A stretch of 62,594 nucleotides of DNA from contig NZ_CBQR020000152.1 of assembly GCF_000455485.1 (NCBI RefSeq), forward strand, positions 1 through 62,594. The letters run 5' to 3'. The translations under genes and the position numbers were made by a program. The notes beneath the pieces were generated by a model. It saw nothing but the letters and a program-made list of their open reading frames with translations, had not been told where the DNA came from and did not search any database. Shown here in pieces: positions 54,402 to 62,594 of this stretch. Positions within the stretch are counted from its first letter, which is position 1, and every line of letters begins with the position of its first letter. This stretch comes from Gorillibacterium massiliense (GTDB lineage: Bacteria; Bacillota; Bacilli; Paenibacillales; NBRC-103111).

Positions 54402-55586
54402 TTATTTGTTCAACGTCACATCGTTGTCCTCGACGCCTGGCAGGTGAATGTAGCTGCGTTCCACCAGCTCGTCGATATTGGTGGAGGCCTTCAGGAGACC
54501 CAATTGTTTAAGATCTTCAGCGGTAAGCTTAAGCGCTTCTTTCGCTCCGCTGCCCGAGGGACGGAAGTCATAAGAGGCGAGGACCTGCCCGTTCAATACC
54601 GGATCCCCCGGCACCCATTTCGTGTCAACTTGCAGCTTGGCGGCTTCTTCCGGGTGTTCTTCTACCCAGTGGGCACCTTTTTGGACGGCTCGGGCGAAGG
54701 CGGCGGCTACGTCCGGATGTTCCTTTATGATGTCCCGGCGTAAATAGGCGACGCAGCAGTATTCGTTTTTAAAGTAGGGGTCCGTGGCTGTATTCAGCAG
54801 TTCTTTCAGGTTTTGATCCTTCTCGGCTATGATGGCTTGCGGATCGCTGTGGGCGATGGCATCGACCGCGCCATTTTTCAAGGCGAGGGGGAGATCGGCT
54901 GCCGCATAGTTGACGAATTCAACCTCCATTTTCTTCTCCGTTACGCCTACTCCGGCTCGTGCCAAGGCGCGCTGGGCGAGCATGGCGGGACTGGAGGCGA
55001 GACCGGGCACCCCGATGCGTTTGCCTTTCAGATCTGCCAGACTCTTGATGGGGCTGTTTGCCGGAACGAGAATGCGGATGCATCCCGTATGGACGCCGGT
55101 GACCAATTGGACGTCCAAGCCGTTCTCGATGGGTTGGACCATTTTCGCTAAGAGGCCGAAAGAGGCGTCGATTTTTTTCGTGGAGATCAGTTCCAGGGAG
55201 GTGGCAGAATCGACTTTAGTCGTGGTGTATTTTAGGCCCGCTTCGTCAAAAAAGCCTTTTTCGATGGCGATATGCAAAGCCGCTTCGCAAAGCCCGCCGC
55301 CGAAGCCGATTTTCAGCACGTAATTGTCGGTGATTTTATCCACCGCTGCTGCCAGTTGGGCGGTTGCCGCTGTAGGAGCGGATGTTGCGGCCATGTTGTG
55401 TCCTGCATGCTCGTCAGTCGAAGCTGGCGCTAGAGAGGCCGCCGCCGCTGCAGATGCCGAGGGAGACGCGGCGCCCGATGAATGCTCGCCGCAGGCCGGC
55501 AAGAGGGCTGCCGTCAGCGCCAAAGCGGCGATCAAGGCGGCGGCCCGCTTCACCTTGCGGGCTTTTTTCGTTTTTTTATTAACCAC
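54402..55586 (-). CDS. ABC substrate-binding lipoprotein (nitrate/sulfonate/taurine type)
   Basis: 394 residues. Lipobox LLPAC (Cys32), then a Ser/Ala-rich linker containing DEHAGHNM (His60, His63), then an NMT1/SsuA-like solute-binding domain (KIGFGGGLCEAALHIAIEKGFFDEAGL; VDSATSLELISTKKIDASFG; LKGKRIGVPGLASSPAM). The family carries sulfonates, taurine, nitrate or pyrimidine precursors. Last gene of the nitrogenase-like operon; it should bring in the substrate (inference). The His-rich linker could bind metal. Confidence 0.8.
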   Translation of the reverse strand: MVNKKTKKARKVKRAAALIAALALTAALLPACGEHSSGAASPSASAAAAASLAPASTDEHAGHNMAATSAPTAATAQLAAAVDKITDNYVLKIGFGGGLCEAALHIAIEKGFFDEAGLKYTTTKVDSATSLELISTKKIDASFGLLAKMVQPIENGLDVQLVTGVHTGCIRILVPANSPIKSLADLKGKRIGVPGLASSPAMLAQRALARAGVGVTEKKMEVEFVNYAAADLPLALKNGAVDAIAHSDPQAIIAEKDQNLKELLNTATDPYFKNEYCCVAYLRRDIIKEHPDVAAAFARAVQKGAHWVEEHPEEAAKLQVDTKWVPGDPVLNGQVLASYDFRPSGSGAKEALKLTAEDLKQLGLLKASTNIDELVERSYIHLPGVEDNDVTLNK

Positions 55587-55607
55587 GATAAGTTCCTCCT
55601 TATTTCT

Positions 55608-56438
55608 TTATAAATAATAAGCCGGTTCATCCACTTTGCCGGCAAAATCGAGAATGTCCAGAATCCGCGACCGGAGCTGCATAAAGTCTGGGTTGCCCCG
55701 GGCTCTGGGCCGGGCCAGCTCCACCTGGATGGAGGTTTCGATCCGGGCCGGTCGGGTGGTCATGACTAAGATGCGGTCAGACAGATAGATGGCCTCATCT
55801 ACGTCGTGAGTGACCATCACCATGGTCGTTCCCCGCTCCCGCCATATGCGGATCAGCTCATCCTGCATGTTCATGCGGGTGAAGGCATCGAGAGCGCCTA
55901 GCGGTTCGTCCAGGAGCAGAACCTTCGGCTCGTTGACCAGCGCCCGGGCGAGAGAAGCCCGCTGGGCCATGCCGCCTGACAATTGGTGGGGGTAGGACTT
56001 ACCAAAGCCCTCCAATCCGACGAGGCCGATAAATTTGGCGACTTCGGCTTTTTTTGTTTTGTAGACGCCTCTCGCCTTTAAGCCGAAGGCAACATTGTCT
56101 TCTACCGTCAGCCAGGGAAACAACGTCGGATCTTGAAACACCAGCCCTCTTTCGTAGCTAGGTTCCCGGATTGTTTTTCCGTCCAGCTCTAGCGTGCCTT
56201 CGTCTGACGTCAGCAGTCCGGCAATAAGGCGCAGCAGCGTGGATTTGCCGCAGCCGGAAGGGCCGATCAGGGAGACGAACTCCCCGGGCTTGATGACCGT
56301 ATCCACTTGACTCAGGGCGACGATGGGTTCGCCCGTCGGCTGGATGAACGACTTTTTCACTTGGCGGATGGCGATTTCCCCGGTTTGAGCCGAAGCTTGG
56401 AGCTGTGTGTCGGTTTCCGTTGCCACGGCGGTTACCAT
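55608..56438 (-). CDS. ABC transporter ATPase (SsuB/TauB type)
   Basis: 276 residues. Walker A GPSGCGKSTLLRLIAGL, Q-loop VFQDPTLFPWL, signature LSGGMAQRASLARAL, Walker B VLLLDEPLGALDAFTR and H-loop THDVDEA. The FPWLTVEDNVAFGL segment marks the nitrate/sulfonate/taurine importer class. It starts 7 bp inside the permease gene and uses the partner permease and binding protein on each side. Confidence 0.9.
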   Translation of the reverse strand: MVTAVATETDTQLQASAQTGEIAIRQVKKSFIQPTGEPIVALSQVDTVIKPGEFVSLIGPSGCGKSTLLRLIAGLLTSDEGTLELDGKTIREPSYERGLVFQDPTLFPWLTVEDNVAFGLKARGVYKTKKAEVAKFIGLVGLEGFGKSYPHQLSGGMAQRASLARALVNEPKVLLLDEPLGALDAFTRMNMQDELIRIWRERGTTMVMVTHDVDEAIYLSDRILVMTTRPARIETSIQVELARPRARGNPDFMQLRSRILDILDFAGKVDEPAYYL

Positions 56439-57493
56439 TTGATCACGCCCTTTTGCCAGAGCAGCACCCGGTCCCGCACCCGAAATAGCAGCGTAATCAG
56501 CAGGGAAAAGCTGACGGCGATGAGCAGCAGGCCGGCGTAAACGTTGGCGTAGGAGAGCATTTCCTTTTGCCAGTTGATGTACCAGCCGATGCCGTATTTG
56601 ACCCCCAGCATTTCCGCCGTCATGAGAGCGATGAAGGAAGCGCAGGCGCCGTTGAAAATGCCGATGAACATGCTGGGCATGGCTGCTGGCACGCCGACCC
56701 GGAATATTTGGTAACGAGTGCTTGCGCCCAAGGTGCTGGACACTTCAAAGTAGGAATTTTGCACATTGGACACGCCGCTACTGGTCATGACGGTGGTGGG
56801 AAACCAGACGGCGAAGGCGATCATGAAGACGCTGGCCGTGTAGCTGGTGGGAAACACGATCAGCACGATGGGCGTCCAGGCGGTGGCGGGAATCGGACCC
56901 AAGGCCTTGATCAGCGGGTTGATCCAATATGCCCATTTGCGGCTGAAGCCGACGCTGATGCCGGTGGCCAATCCTGCTACTGCGCCGAAAAAGAAACCGG
57001 TAAACAGCAGTTTGGCGGAATGCCCGATGCATTTCAGCAGGAAGCCGGCGTCCTCCACGATCACGGCCAAAATTTTGTCCAGCGGCGGAAAATAGAGGGC
57101 GGGCAGCACGTCAGTCTTCAGCGTCAAATAGTTAAGCACGTTTAAGAGTGTGATGACGGCGGCGAGAAACAGCGACCGGTGGCGGTAGCCGATGCCCGCC
57201 TGCTCATGCTTGCGCAGCGAATGCAGCGGCAGGACGAGGGTGATGATCGCGGAGATGGATAACACGTACAGAAAATAAGGATGCAGTGGCTCGAAGGTGC
57301 TTCGCGTCGGCGCCAACAGATGGATGAGAAGGGCGGCGATAACGGCGGCGAGGGGCAGCCAGACGATATTTCGACCGAGATGTTCGAACCGCTTGCGGAT
57401 CGCAACTGGCGTCGGCTCGGCTTGATCCGCATAAGCCACATTGACATTGGCTACGCCGGCCAAGAGGAGCAGGCGGTTTTTCCAATTTGCCAT
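56432..57493 (-). CDS. ABC transporter permease (SsuC/TauC type, extended)
   Basis: 353 residues, longer than the usual 250-280. The C-terminal 250 residues are a standard permease with the EAA loop (SSTLGASTRYQIFRVGVPAAMP, about residue 265). The first 100 add two membrane helices (WLPLAAVIAALLIHLL; YFLYVLSISAIITLVLPL). The extension suggests an unusual assembly. It starts 60 bp after the NifD-like gene and is likely co-transcribed. Confidence 0.85.
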   Translation of the reverse strand: MANWKNRLLLLAGVANVNVAYADQAEPTPVAIRKRFEHLGRNIVWLPLAAVIAALLIHLLAPTRSTFEPLHPYFLYVLSISAIITLVLPLHSLRKHEQAGIGYRHRSLFLAAVITLLNVLNYLTLKTDVLPALYFPPLDKILAVIVEDAGFLLKCIGHSAKLLFTGFFFGAVAGLATGISVGFSRKWAYWINPLIKALGPIPATAWTPIVLIVFPTSYTASVFMIAFAVWFPTTVMTSSGVSNVQNSYFEVSSTLGASTRYQIFRVGVPAAMPSMFIGIFNGACASFIALMTAEMLGVKYGIGWYINWQKEMLSYANVYAGLLLIAVSFSLLITLLFRVRDRVLLWQKGVIKW

Positions 57494-57552
57494 AGCCCCG
57501 GGTCTCCTTTCTTTTGAAATAGGTAAGCGGTGAAAAATAGGCAGGTCGGTGC

Positions 57553-59109
57553 TCAGAATGGCACCGGTTCGGCGCCTTCGTCTTCCAAAGCGGATTGGTC
57601 GATGTAGCGGAAGGGCTCTTCGGCATACCAGGACTCCCGGTAGGGCAGCTTCGTGTTTTGGCCTAGATTACGGTTATAGGCGGGGTTACGCACCATACGG
57701 GCGGTTCGCGCCGCCACTTCAAATACCCCTTGATAGCCGAGATAATCGTTGCTCTGGCCGAACAACGGGAAGATCGGGAACCCCTGCTTCGCGGCTGAGC
57801 CATTGCATCCGTTGTGACCGACGAACAGGTCGGGCTTAAGCCGGTTGAGTAGATTGGCCTGCTCGAAAAGCTGACCCGCCCCGACATTAAACACCGCGCC
57901 GTCGGCTTCCGGCACGTCTTCCAAAAACTCATCCAGCAATCGTTCGCCGAACTTGTCGAAGTGATAGCCGCGGAGTCCGATGACCTCCATGCCCAGATCG
58001 TGCATCAGCTCCGCCGTGGTCATGATGCGGATTTCGCCTCCTGTGAGGAAGACGCGCTTGCCGGAAAGCTCCTTGCGGTATGGCACGAGGGCTTGGTTCA
58101 GCTCCTGAGTTTCGGCGGCAATGAACCGTTCCGCCCGCTCCTCGATGCCGAAAAAAGTGGCAATGTCGCGGATCCATTTGTTCGTGTTGGCGATGCCGAT
58201 GGGGATCGTCCGGAGGACGAAGGGCACGCCGTACTTCGATTGGAAATGCTCCACGAAATAATCGTCGTGGGTGGCGCAGATGCTCACGTTCAGCGCTGCT
58301 TCATAGGAATAGGTGAAGTCGTCGGGATGGGAGAAGCAGGGGAGCACCCGCACCTCCAAATCCAGTGCATTCAAAATCCGCGTAAGCTCGATCTCATCCA
58401 CCCGGCTCATGGAGCCGACGTTAAGTAGGTTGACGGTTCGACTGATCCTGGCTTGCCGCTCGGCTTCCGTCAAGGGATCGTCGCTCAACACTCGTTTTGT
58501 TTTCGCGTTGTCCTCGCCGACGAGATTGCGGAGAATACCGTGATACACCGCGTCATAGGCCGTCGCCTGGATTTTCGTGCGGAAGCCTTCGCAATGGATC
58601 GGCACGATACGGGCGTTCACCTGATCTTGCAGATCATCCAGCACGGCGTCGATGTCGTCGCCGATCAGGGCGGGCACGCAGGAGTTCATCACCAGAATGG
58701 CTTCCGGCCGGAACTCTTTTTCCGCTAGCAGCACGGCTTCCCTCAGCTTCTTCTCGCCGCCCTGGATAACATCGACTTCGTCCAGGTTGGTGTTGATCCA
58801 GCGTAGCCCCCGGGCCGACTCGCTGCGCAGCTTCTGGAAAACCCGGTTGATGCCCGCCATCTGCAGCATGTTGGCGCCACAGCCGCCGGGGCTGTGTACC
58901 ACCACCACCGAATCCCGCATGGACGCGACCATGCCGAGGCTCAGGCTGAGCTGGCAGCCTTGGGTTTGGGAGAAGGTGCGCTTCGTGTTGAACAGGCAGC
59001 CGCCTTTTTTCGATTGGCCGGACAGGTCGCAGCAGGACCCGCCGTAGGCACCGCAGGCGGCAAGCCGATCCTCCCGGATGGGAGGGGCTTTTTGCTCGAG
59101 AAAATCCAT
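57553..59109 (-). CDS. NifD-like nitrogenase component 1 subunit
   Basis: 518 residues of the nitrogenase component 1 family. By position in three conserved segments, Cys52 (QTQGCQLS), Cys77 (SPGGCGAN) and Cys144 (NSCVPALIGDDID) match P-cluster ligands. Cys278 (LNVSICATHDDYFVEHF) matches the NifD cofactor-binding cysteine. Where NifD has the second ligand, a histidine in MHSWDYSGPYHG, this reads FGQSNDYLGYQG, so the histidine is absent. Four more N-terminal cysteines (19, 26, 27, 38) precede. It is not BchB-like, which lacks the cysteine triad. Substrate is unknown. Confidence 0.85.
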   Translation of the reverse strand: MDFLEQKAPPIREDRLAACGAYGGSCCDLSGQSKKGGCLFNTKRTFSQTQGCQLSLSLGMVASMRDSVVVVHSPGGCGANMLQMAGINRVFQKLRSESARGLRWINTNLDEVDVIQGGEKKLREAVLLAEKEFRPEAILVMNSCVPALIGDDIDAVLDDLQDQVNARIVPIHCEGFRTKIQATAYDAVYHGILRNLVGEDNAKTKRVLSDDPLTEAERQARISRTVNLLNVGSMSRVDEIELTRILNALDLEVRVLPCFSHPDDFTYSYEAALNVSICATHDDYFVEHFQSKYGVPFVLRTIPIGIANTNKWIRDIATFFGIEERAERFIAAETQELNQALVPYRKELSGKRVFLTGGEIRIMTTAELMHDLGMEVIGLRGYHFDKFGERLLDEFLEDVPEADGAVFNVGAGQLFEQANLLNRLKPDLFVGHNGCNGSAAKQGFPIFPLFGQSNDYLGYQGVFEVAARTARMVRNPAYNRNLGQNTKLPYRESWYAEEPFRYIDQSALEDEGAEPVPF

Positions 59110-59168
59110 GGGTCGTCTCCTCCTTCATTCATATCGTTAATGGTTGTTGGCGAAGAAATAACGATGAT

Positions 59169-60509
59169 CTAACGGTGAGCGACCACCAGGCTGATTAGGT
59201 CCTCCGCCAAAGTGAGTCCGCCCTTGTAGCCTGCATACGCCCGGTTCAGCACGACCCGGTTGGTGATGGGGTAGCTGACGGCGAGGAGAGGAACCTTCAG
59301 TGCTTCCGCCGTATCCCGTTCCATGACGCTGCCGATGATGAAGCCGGGGTTGAAGCCTTCGTAAAATTTTTGCCCTCGTGAGGGAGCCCAGTGGCGGTTG
59401 ATATGCTTGCCGACGTTGATGGCGTCGGTATCGAACACCACTTCCGGCGCAAAGCCCGAGCGGAAGCCGGCGAAGCGTTTGCGGACAAGCTCCTCCTGGT
59501 CCGGTAAAAGCGGGTCTGTGACGATACTGAGCTCTGCCAGCCATCCCAGATCGTCCGCCAGAAAACGGGTGAGGGCGGGGGCATAGTTTACGTCGCCGAC
59601 AACGGTGGCATAGCGCTGGAAGTCCAGGTCGTTGTACGAATCCGCCAGCCGCTGCAGGAAATCGTAATAGATTTTCCGTTCCTCACCGATCGCCTTGTCT
59701 ACCGCGGCTTTGTCCAGCTCCAGTTCCTTGGCGACAGCCAGGAGGAATTCGGTGGTGGCATGATCTCCGATGGGAAAAGGCAGCGTCAGCGACGGAACGC
59801 CATGGACTTCGGTGAAGGTATCCGCGGCGGCTTGACCGTACACGTCGGAGACGACGATGTTGAGCGCGGCTTTGGCGGAATAGCGCAGGTTATCGATGGT
59901 TTCGCCGGTGCCGAAGAAGGTGTTCACCGTGAGGCCGAGCTTGCTCAGCAGCTCTTTTAAGGCATCGATGTTGCCCTTCCAGAACACGTCCTGCAAGGGG
60001 ACAATACCAAGCAGGTTGACGGTGAGGGCTTCCCGTTTCACACCGGGCTCTACGAAGTCGCGAATTAACGCTTGTAACACGTCGTCGTAGCCTTTGTAAG
60101 AATTCCCTTTGAAGCTGGTGGTCTCCGTACCGAAAACCGGATGCTCGCTATTTGCGAATTTTTTCACAACCTGGTGCACGTCATCGCCGATCATCTCCAC
60201 CATGCACCCGGTAACGACGAAGTAAAGGTCGCCGTCCATGACTTTGAGGGTGTTTTCGATCTGCTCGGTCAGACGTTCCTCGCCGCCGAAGACGATGTCC
60301 CGCTCCGATACGTTGGAGCTGGGCAGCGTGTTTCCGCCGCAGTAGCTGCCACCATGATAACCGGATGCGCCGCTCAAGGCGCCGGCCAGATTGCCGCCGC
60401 AGCCGGCGGAGGAATGGAGGATCGGAATGGCCCGGGGCAGGGCTTGGATGGTGCCGATGGCGCCGCCCAGGGCGCAGGTGAAACGGGGGCGTTCCACGAC
60501 TTTGCTCAT
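59169..60509 (-). CDS. NifK-like nitrogenase component 1 subunit
   Basis: 446 residues. Cys12 (FTCALGGA), Cys37 (HSSAGCGGN) and Cys102 (TGCMVEMIGDDV) give the second half of a P-cluster. The segment FPIGDHATTEFLLAVAKEL fits the NifK/NifN stretch IPLGLAATDELL. The N-terminus is short compared with NifK. It is 39 bp after the cysteine synthase and 59 bp before the NifD-like gene. Whether it is a catalytic partner or a NifN-like scaffold cannot be told from sequence alone; the absence of a second D/K pair nearby favours catalytic. Confidence 0.83.
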   Translation of the reverse strand: MSKVVERPRFTCALGGAIGTIQALPRAIPILHSSAGCGGNLAGALSGASGYHGGSYCGGNTLPSSNVSERDIVFGGEERLTEQIENTLKVMDGDLYFVVTGCMVEMIGDDVHQVVKKFANSEHPVFGTETTSFKGNSYKGYDDVLQALIRDFVEPGVKREALTVNLLGIVPLQDVFWKGNIDALKELLSKLGLTVNTFFGTGETIDNLRYSAKAALNIVVSDVYGQAAADTFTEVHGVPSLTLPFPIGDHATTEFLLAVAKELELDKAAVDKAIGEERKIYYDFLQRLADSYNDLDFQRYATVVGDVNYAPALTRFLADDLGWLAELSIVTDPLLPDQEELVRKRFAGFRSGFAPEVVFDTDAINVGKHINRHWAPSRGQKFYEGFNPGFIIGSVMERDTAEALKVPLLAVSYPITNRVVLNRAYAGYKGGLTLAEDLISLVVAHR

Positions 60510-60548
60510 AAGCTGGGGACTCCTCTCGATTGGAAAATAGTCATGCCG

Positions 60549-61493
60549 TTAAACTCTCGCCGGTTCCTGGAAAAGGACGGTGGACAGGTAGCGCTCGCCG
60601 GTGTCAGGGAGGAGGACCACGATGGTCTTGCCTTTGTTTTCCGGGCGTCTTGCCAGGCTCAAGGCGGCGAATGCCGCGGCTCCCGAGGAAATGCCTACCA
60701 GCAGCCCTTCCCGTTTGGCCAGTTCCTGGGCGGTCTCGATGGCTTCCTCGTTTTTCACTTTGTAGATTTCGTCCACGGTCTCCCGGTTGAATATTCCGGG
60801 AACAAATCCGGCTCCGATGCCTTGGATTTTGTGGGAGCCGGACGCACCGCCCGATAGCACCGGGGAATCGTAGGGCTCTACGGCGACGATCCGCACACCG
60901 GGCTTGCGGGCTTTCAGCACCTCGCCTACTCCGGTGACGGTGCCGCCGGTTCCCACACCCGCGATAAAAAGGTCCACCTTACCGTCGGTATCCCGCCAGA
61001 TTTCCTCCGCTGTCGTCCGGCGGTGAATCTCCGGATTGGCCGGGTTGTTGAATTGCTGAGGGACGAAGGCGCCGGGAATTTCCGTTGCCAGCTGTTCAGC
61101 GCGCCGCACAGCGCCTCTCATGCCTTCCACTCCGGGAGTGAGGACAAGCTCGGCCCCCAGCGCCTTCAGCAGGTTCCGCCGCTCCAGGCTCATGGTGTCG
61201 GGCATTGTCAGCACGAGCCGGTAGCCCCGGGATGCCGCCACGAAGGCAAGGGCGATGCCCGTATTGCCGCTGGTCGGTTCCACAATGACCGATTCCGGTG
61301 TGAGATATCCCTGTTCCTCTGCCGCTTGAATCATGGCGAGTCCGATGCGGTCCTTGACGCTGCCTGCCGGGTTGAAATACTCCAGCTTGGCGATGAGCCG
61401 GGCCTTCAGCCCGTGATGGCGGCTGAATTTGGCCAGCTCCAGAAGGGGCGTGTTGCCGATCAGCTCCGTCAAATCGCCGGCGATTTTAGCCAT
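60549..61493 (-). CDS. cysK: Cysteine synthase (O-acetylserine sulfhydrylase)
   Basis: 314 residues. PLP enzyme that makes cysteine from O-acetylserine and sulfide. PLP lysine Lys47 in [11 protein letters not shown], substrate loop TSGNTGIAL and phosphate loop [12 protein letters not shown] are intact. The start at 61493 ([18 protein letters not shown]) has GAAAGGAGTG upstream; the longer frame to 61763 is not supported. Its place between the NifH-like and NifK-like genes ties the system to sulfur assimilation. A related function as cystathionine beta-synthase is less likely, because no extra domain is present. Confidence 0.9.
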   Translation of the reverse strand: MAKIAGDLTELIGNTPLLELAKFSRHHGLKARLIAKLEYFNPAGSVKDRIGLAMIQAAEEQGYLTPESVIVEPTSGNTGIALAFVAASRGYRLVLTMPDTMSLERRNLLKALGAELVLTPGVEGMRGAVRRAEQLATEIPGAFVPQQFNNPANPEIHRRTTAEEIWRDTDGKVDLFIAGVGTGGTVTGVGEVLKARKPGVRIVAVEPYDSPVLSGGASGSHKIQGIGAGFVPGIFNRETVDEIYKVKNEEAIETAQELAKREGLLVGISSGAAAFAALSLARRPENKGKTIVVLLPDTGERYLSTVLFQEPARV

Positions 61494-61545
61494 AGTGATG
61501 CACTCCTTTCGTTTTTCCGTTGCTTGAATGCGTAAGGTCGCGGAT

Positions 61546-62424
61546 TTACAGATTGCCGACGGCTTGGGGCGGCAGTATGCCGCTTTCCATCGCCACCAAC
61601 TGCTCACCCCATTTCGCCGCCCATTCCCGCAGTTCGCCAACTTCCATCGGCGCGGGCACGCGGGATACTTCGTGCTCGTCGATTTTGCGGGCCAATTCCC
61701 GGTAGATTTTCGCTTGATGGGAATCGGGGGCGGCTTCGATGGTGGTTTTTCCCTGCAGCTCACTTTGGGTAACCGTGACCGAGCGCGGCACGTATTCCAT
61801 CACTTGCGTTTTCGTCCGCCGTACGAAGTCGTCGATAATCTCTTTGGAGTAGGGAGCGTTGATGGAGTTGGCGATGACCCCTCCCAAGAGGGCGCCCCCA
61901 GCGTTGGAGTACTTGTGGATGCCTTTGAAAAGATTGTTAGCGGCATAAATCGCCATGAAATCCGCTGAGGAAACGGTGAAGACATGCTCGGCGATGCCTT
62001 CCCGCACGGGAACGGCGAAGCCGCCGCAGACGACGTCACCCAGAACGTCATAGATGACGTAATCGAGATCCAGCTCCTCGAAAATCTTTTGCTGCTTGAA
62101 CAGCTGAACAGCCGTGATGATCCCCCGGCCGGCACAACCTACCCCGGGGGCCGGTCCGCCGGCTTCCACGCAGTGGATGCCGTTGAACCCGGCGAAAATC
62201 ACGTCGTGGGCGTTGATCCTCGGCGATTCCCGCAGCGTATCCAGCACGGTGGGGATGTACTCGCCGCCCCGCAAAGTGTTGGTGGAGTCGCTTTTCGGAT
62301 CGCAGCCGAACTGCATCACCTTGTAGCCCATGACGGAGAGGGCGGCGCTGATATTTGAGGTGGTGGTGGATTTGCCGATGCCGCCTTTGCCGTAGATGGC
62401 GATTTGTTTGACTTTTTTGGCCAT
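61546..62424 (-). CDS. NifH-like ATP-dependent iron protein
   Basis: 292 residues. Dimeric reductase that passes electrons to component 1 with ATP. P-loop [10 protein letters not shown] (11-20), GCDPKSDST, Cys97 in GVGCAGRGI and Cys133 in [11 protein letters not shown] are the ATP and 4Fe-4S sites. The N-terminal half shares SNISAAL and PTVLDTLRE with BchL-type proteins, while the middle ([24 protein letters not shown]) is NifH-like; this mixed look is typical of group IV and related NifH homologs. RBS GGGAGTGAAATT. First gene of the operon as seen. Confidence 0.9.
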   Translation of the reverse strand: MAKKVKQIAIYGKGGIGKSTTTSNISAALSVMGYKVMQFGCDPKSDSTNTLRGGEYIPTVLDTLRESPRINAHDVIFAGFNGIHCVEAGGPAPGVGCAGRGIITAVQLFKQQKIFEELDLDYVIYDVLGDVVCGGFAVPVREGIAEHVFTVSSADFMAIYAANNLFKGIHKYSNAGGALLGGVIANSINAPYSKEIIDDFVRRTKTQVMEYVPRSVTVTQSELQGKTTIEAAPDSHQAKIYRELARKIDEHEVSRVPAPMEVGELREWAAKWGEQLVAMESGILPPQAVGNL

Positions 62425-62594
62425 AATTTCACTCCCGTGTGTAAAAATGGTAATTAGTATGCAGCAAGCAGCGCCGCGTACAGGTTAAGCCGGATAGCCG
62501 TTTGTGCTATTCGCCGCCCTTAGCCTCGGGGCGCGGTTCCCCTCCGCCCGGATGAGATAGCGGACGAGCTTATCTATCGCATCCGGTATTAGCT
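62425..62594 (-). promoter_or_regulatory. Structured leader of the nitrogenase-like operon (partial)
   Basis: In 170 bp before the NifH-like gene three hairpins are visible: CCGGATG/CATCCGG with inner GATAG/CTATC (62548-62586), GGGG/CCCC (62528-62542) and ATAGC/GCTAT (62494-62510). No coding frame is evident. I could not match SAM, cobalamin, Moco or T-box cores. Promoter not identified; the window ends here. Confidence 0.5.

Noticed and set aside
57553-60509. Dark-operative protochlorophyllide reductase (ChlN/ChlB)
   Set aside because: Subunit lengths are similar, but each subunit here has a full cysteine triad of P-cluster type, no chlorophyll genes are nearby and cysK/ABC genes are in the operon.
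54402-62424. True nitrogen-fixing nif operon
   Set aside because: No nifB, nifE, nifN, nifX or nifV appears in the visible operon, the cofactor histidine is missing and cysK plus a sulfonate-type importer replace the usual partners. Genes beyond the window edge cannot be excluded.
62425-62594. SAM (S-box) riboswitch in front of the NifH-like gene
   Set aside because: Some GGAGGG likeness exists on the minus strand, but the GGCCC...GATGAA...CGGCAACC core is not present.

Overview
The window comes from a motile, low-to-mid GC, Gram-positive chromosome of the Bacillales, most like Paenibacillaceae. The evidence is the comF - yvyF-flgM-flgN-flgK-flgL-fliW-csrA - hag order, AGGAGG-type ribosome binding sites, sigma-A and sigma-D promoters, a long-form hibernation factor, and prfB with its programmed frameshift. 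No rRNA, tRNA, CRISPR array, integrase or transposase was seen.

Layout. (1) 1-5140: the end of comFA, comFC, a PHP-type tyrosine phosphatase, a VanZ-like membrane protein and, on the opposite strand, an APH-like kinase. These last three separate comF from yvyF, which are adjacent in Bacillus. (2) 4715-13310: late flagellar genes, with a sigma-D promoter before flgM and before hag, and a CsrA-type GGA hairpin in the hag leader. FliW and CsrA are encoded just upstream, so the partner-switch control of flagellin is intact. (3) 13382-22571: a lower-GC flagellin glycosylation operon (unknown protein, Maf transferase, and a full set for CMP-pseudaminic acid), ending at a strong terminator. A decayed sugar epimerase and a DnaA-box cluster follow. 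(4) 23189-28996: cold-shock protein, hpf, secA, prfB and a metallo-hydrolase. (5) 29255-39144: an AlkZ-like glycosylase, then argC-J-B-D-F-G-H, a complete route from glutamate to arginine, with a 327-bp highly structured insert before argH. (6) 39305-44971: RidA-like protein, DUF421 membrane protein, U32 peptidase, class III aminotransferase and UbiA-type prenyltransferase. (7) 45097-51506: a probable sulfur-scavenging operon: two GNAT acetyltransferases, three tandem glutathionyl-hydroquinone-reductase-like proteins and a cystine-type ABC importer, behind a promoter with an AATTCCTA/TAGGAATT operator-like palindrome. (8) 51507-53400: a scrap zone holding gene relics of a neighbouring J-like gene and of ubiA, polypurine repeats, a MITE-like element and a PD-(D/E)XK-type protein. 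(9) 53381-62594, minus strand: a J-like membrane protein, then the most interesting locus.

That locus is a seven-gene operon read right to left: NifH-like ATPase, cysteine synthase, NifK-like, NifD-like, ABC permease, ABC ATPase and a lipoprotein binding protein of the nitrate/sulfonate/taurine class. The NifH-like protein keeps both iron-sulfur cysteines. The NifD- and NifK-like subunits each keep three cysteines at the P-cluster positions. NifD also keeps the cysteine that binds the active-site cofactor, but lacks the matching histidine. With a cysteine synthase and an organosulfur-type importer in the same transcript, the best reading is a nitrogenase-like reductase that frees sulfur from an imported compound, in the spirit of methylthio-alkane reductase, and passes it to cysteine synthesis. 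That function is inference. The 170 bp before the operon can form three hairpins and may be a regulatory leader. The window ends there.
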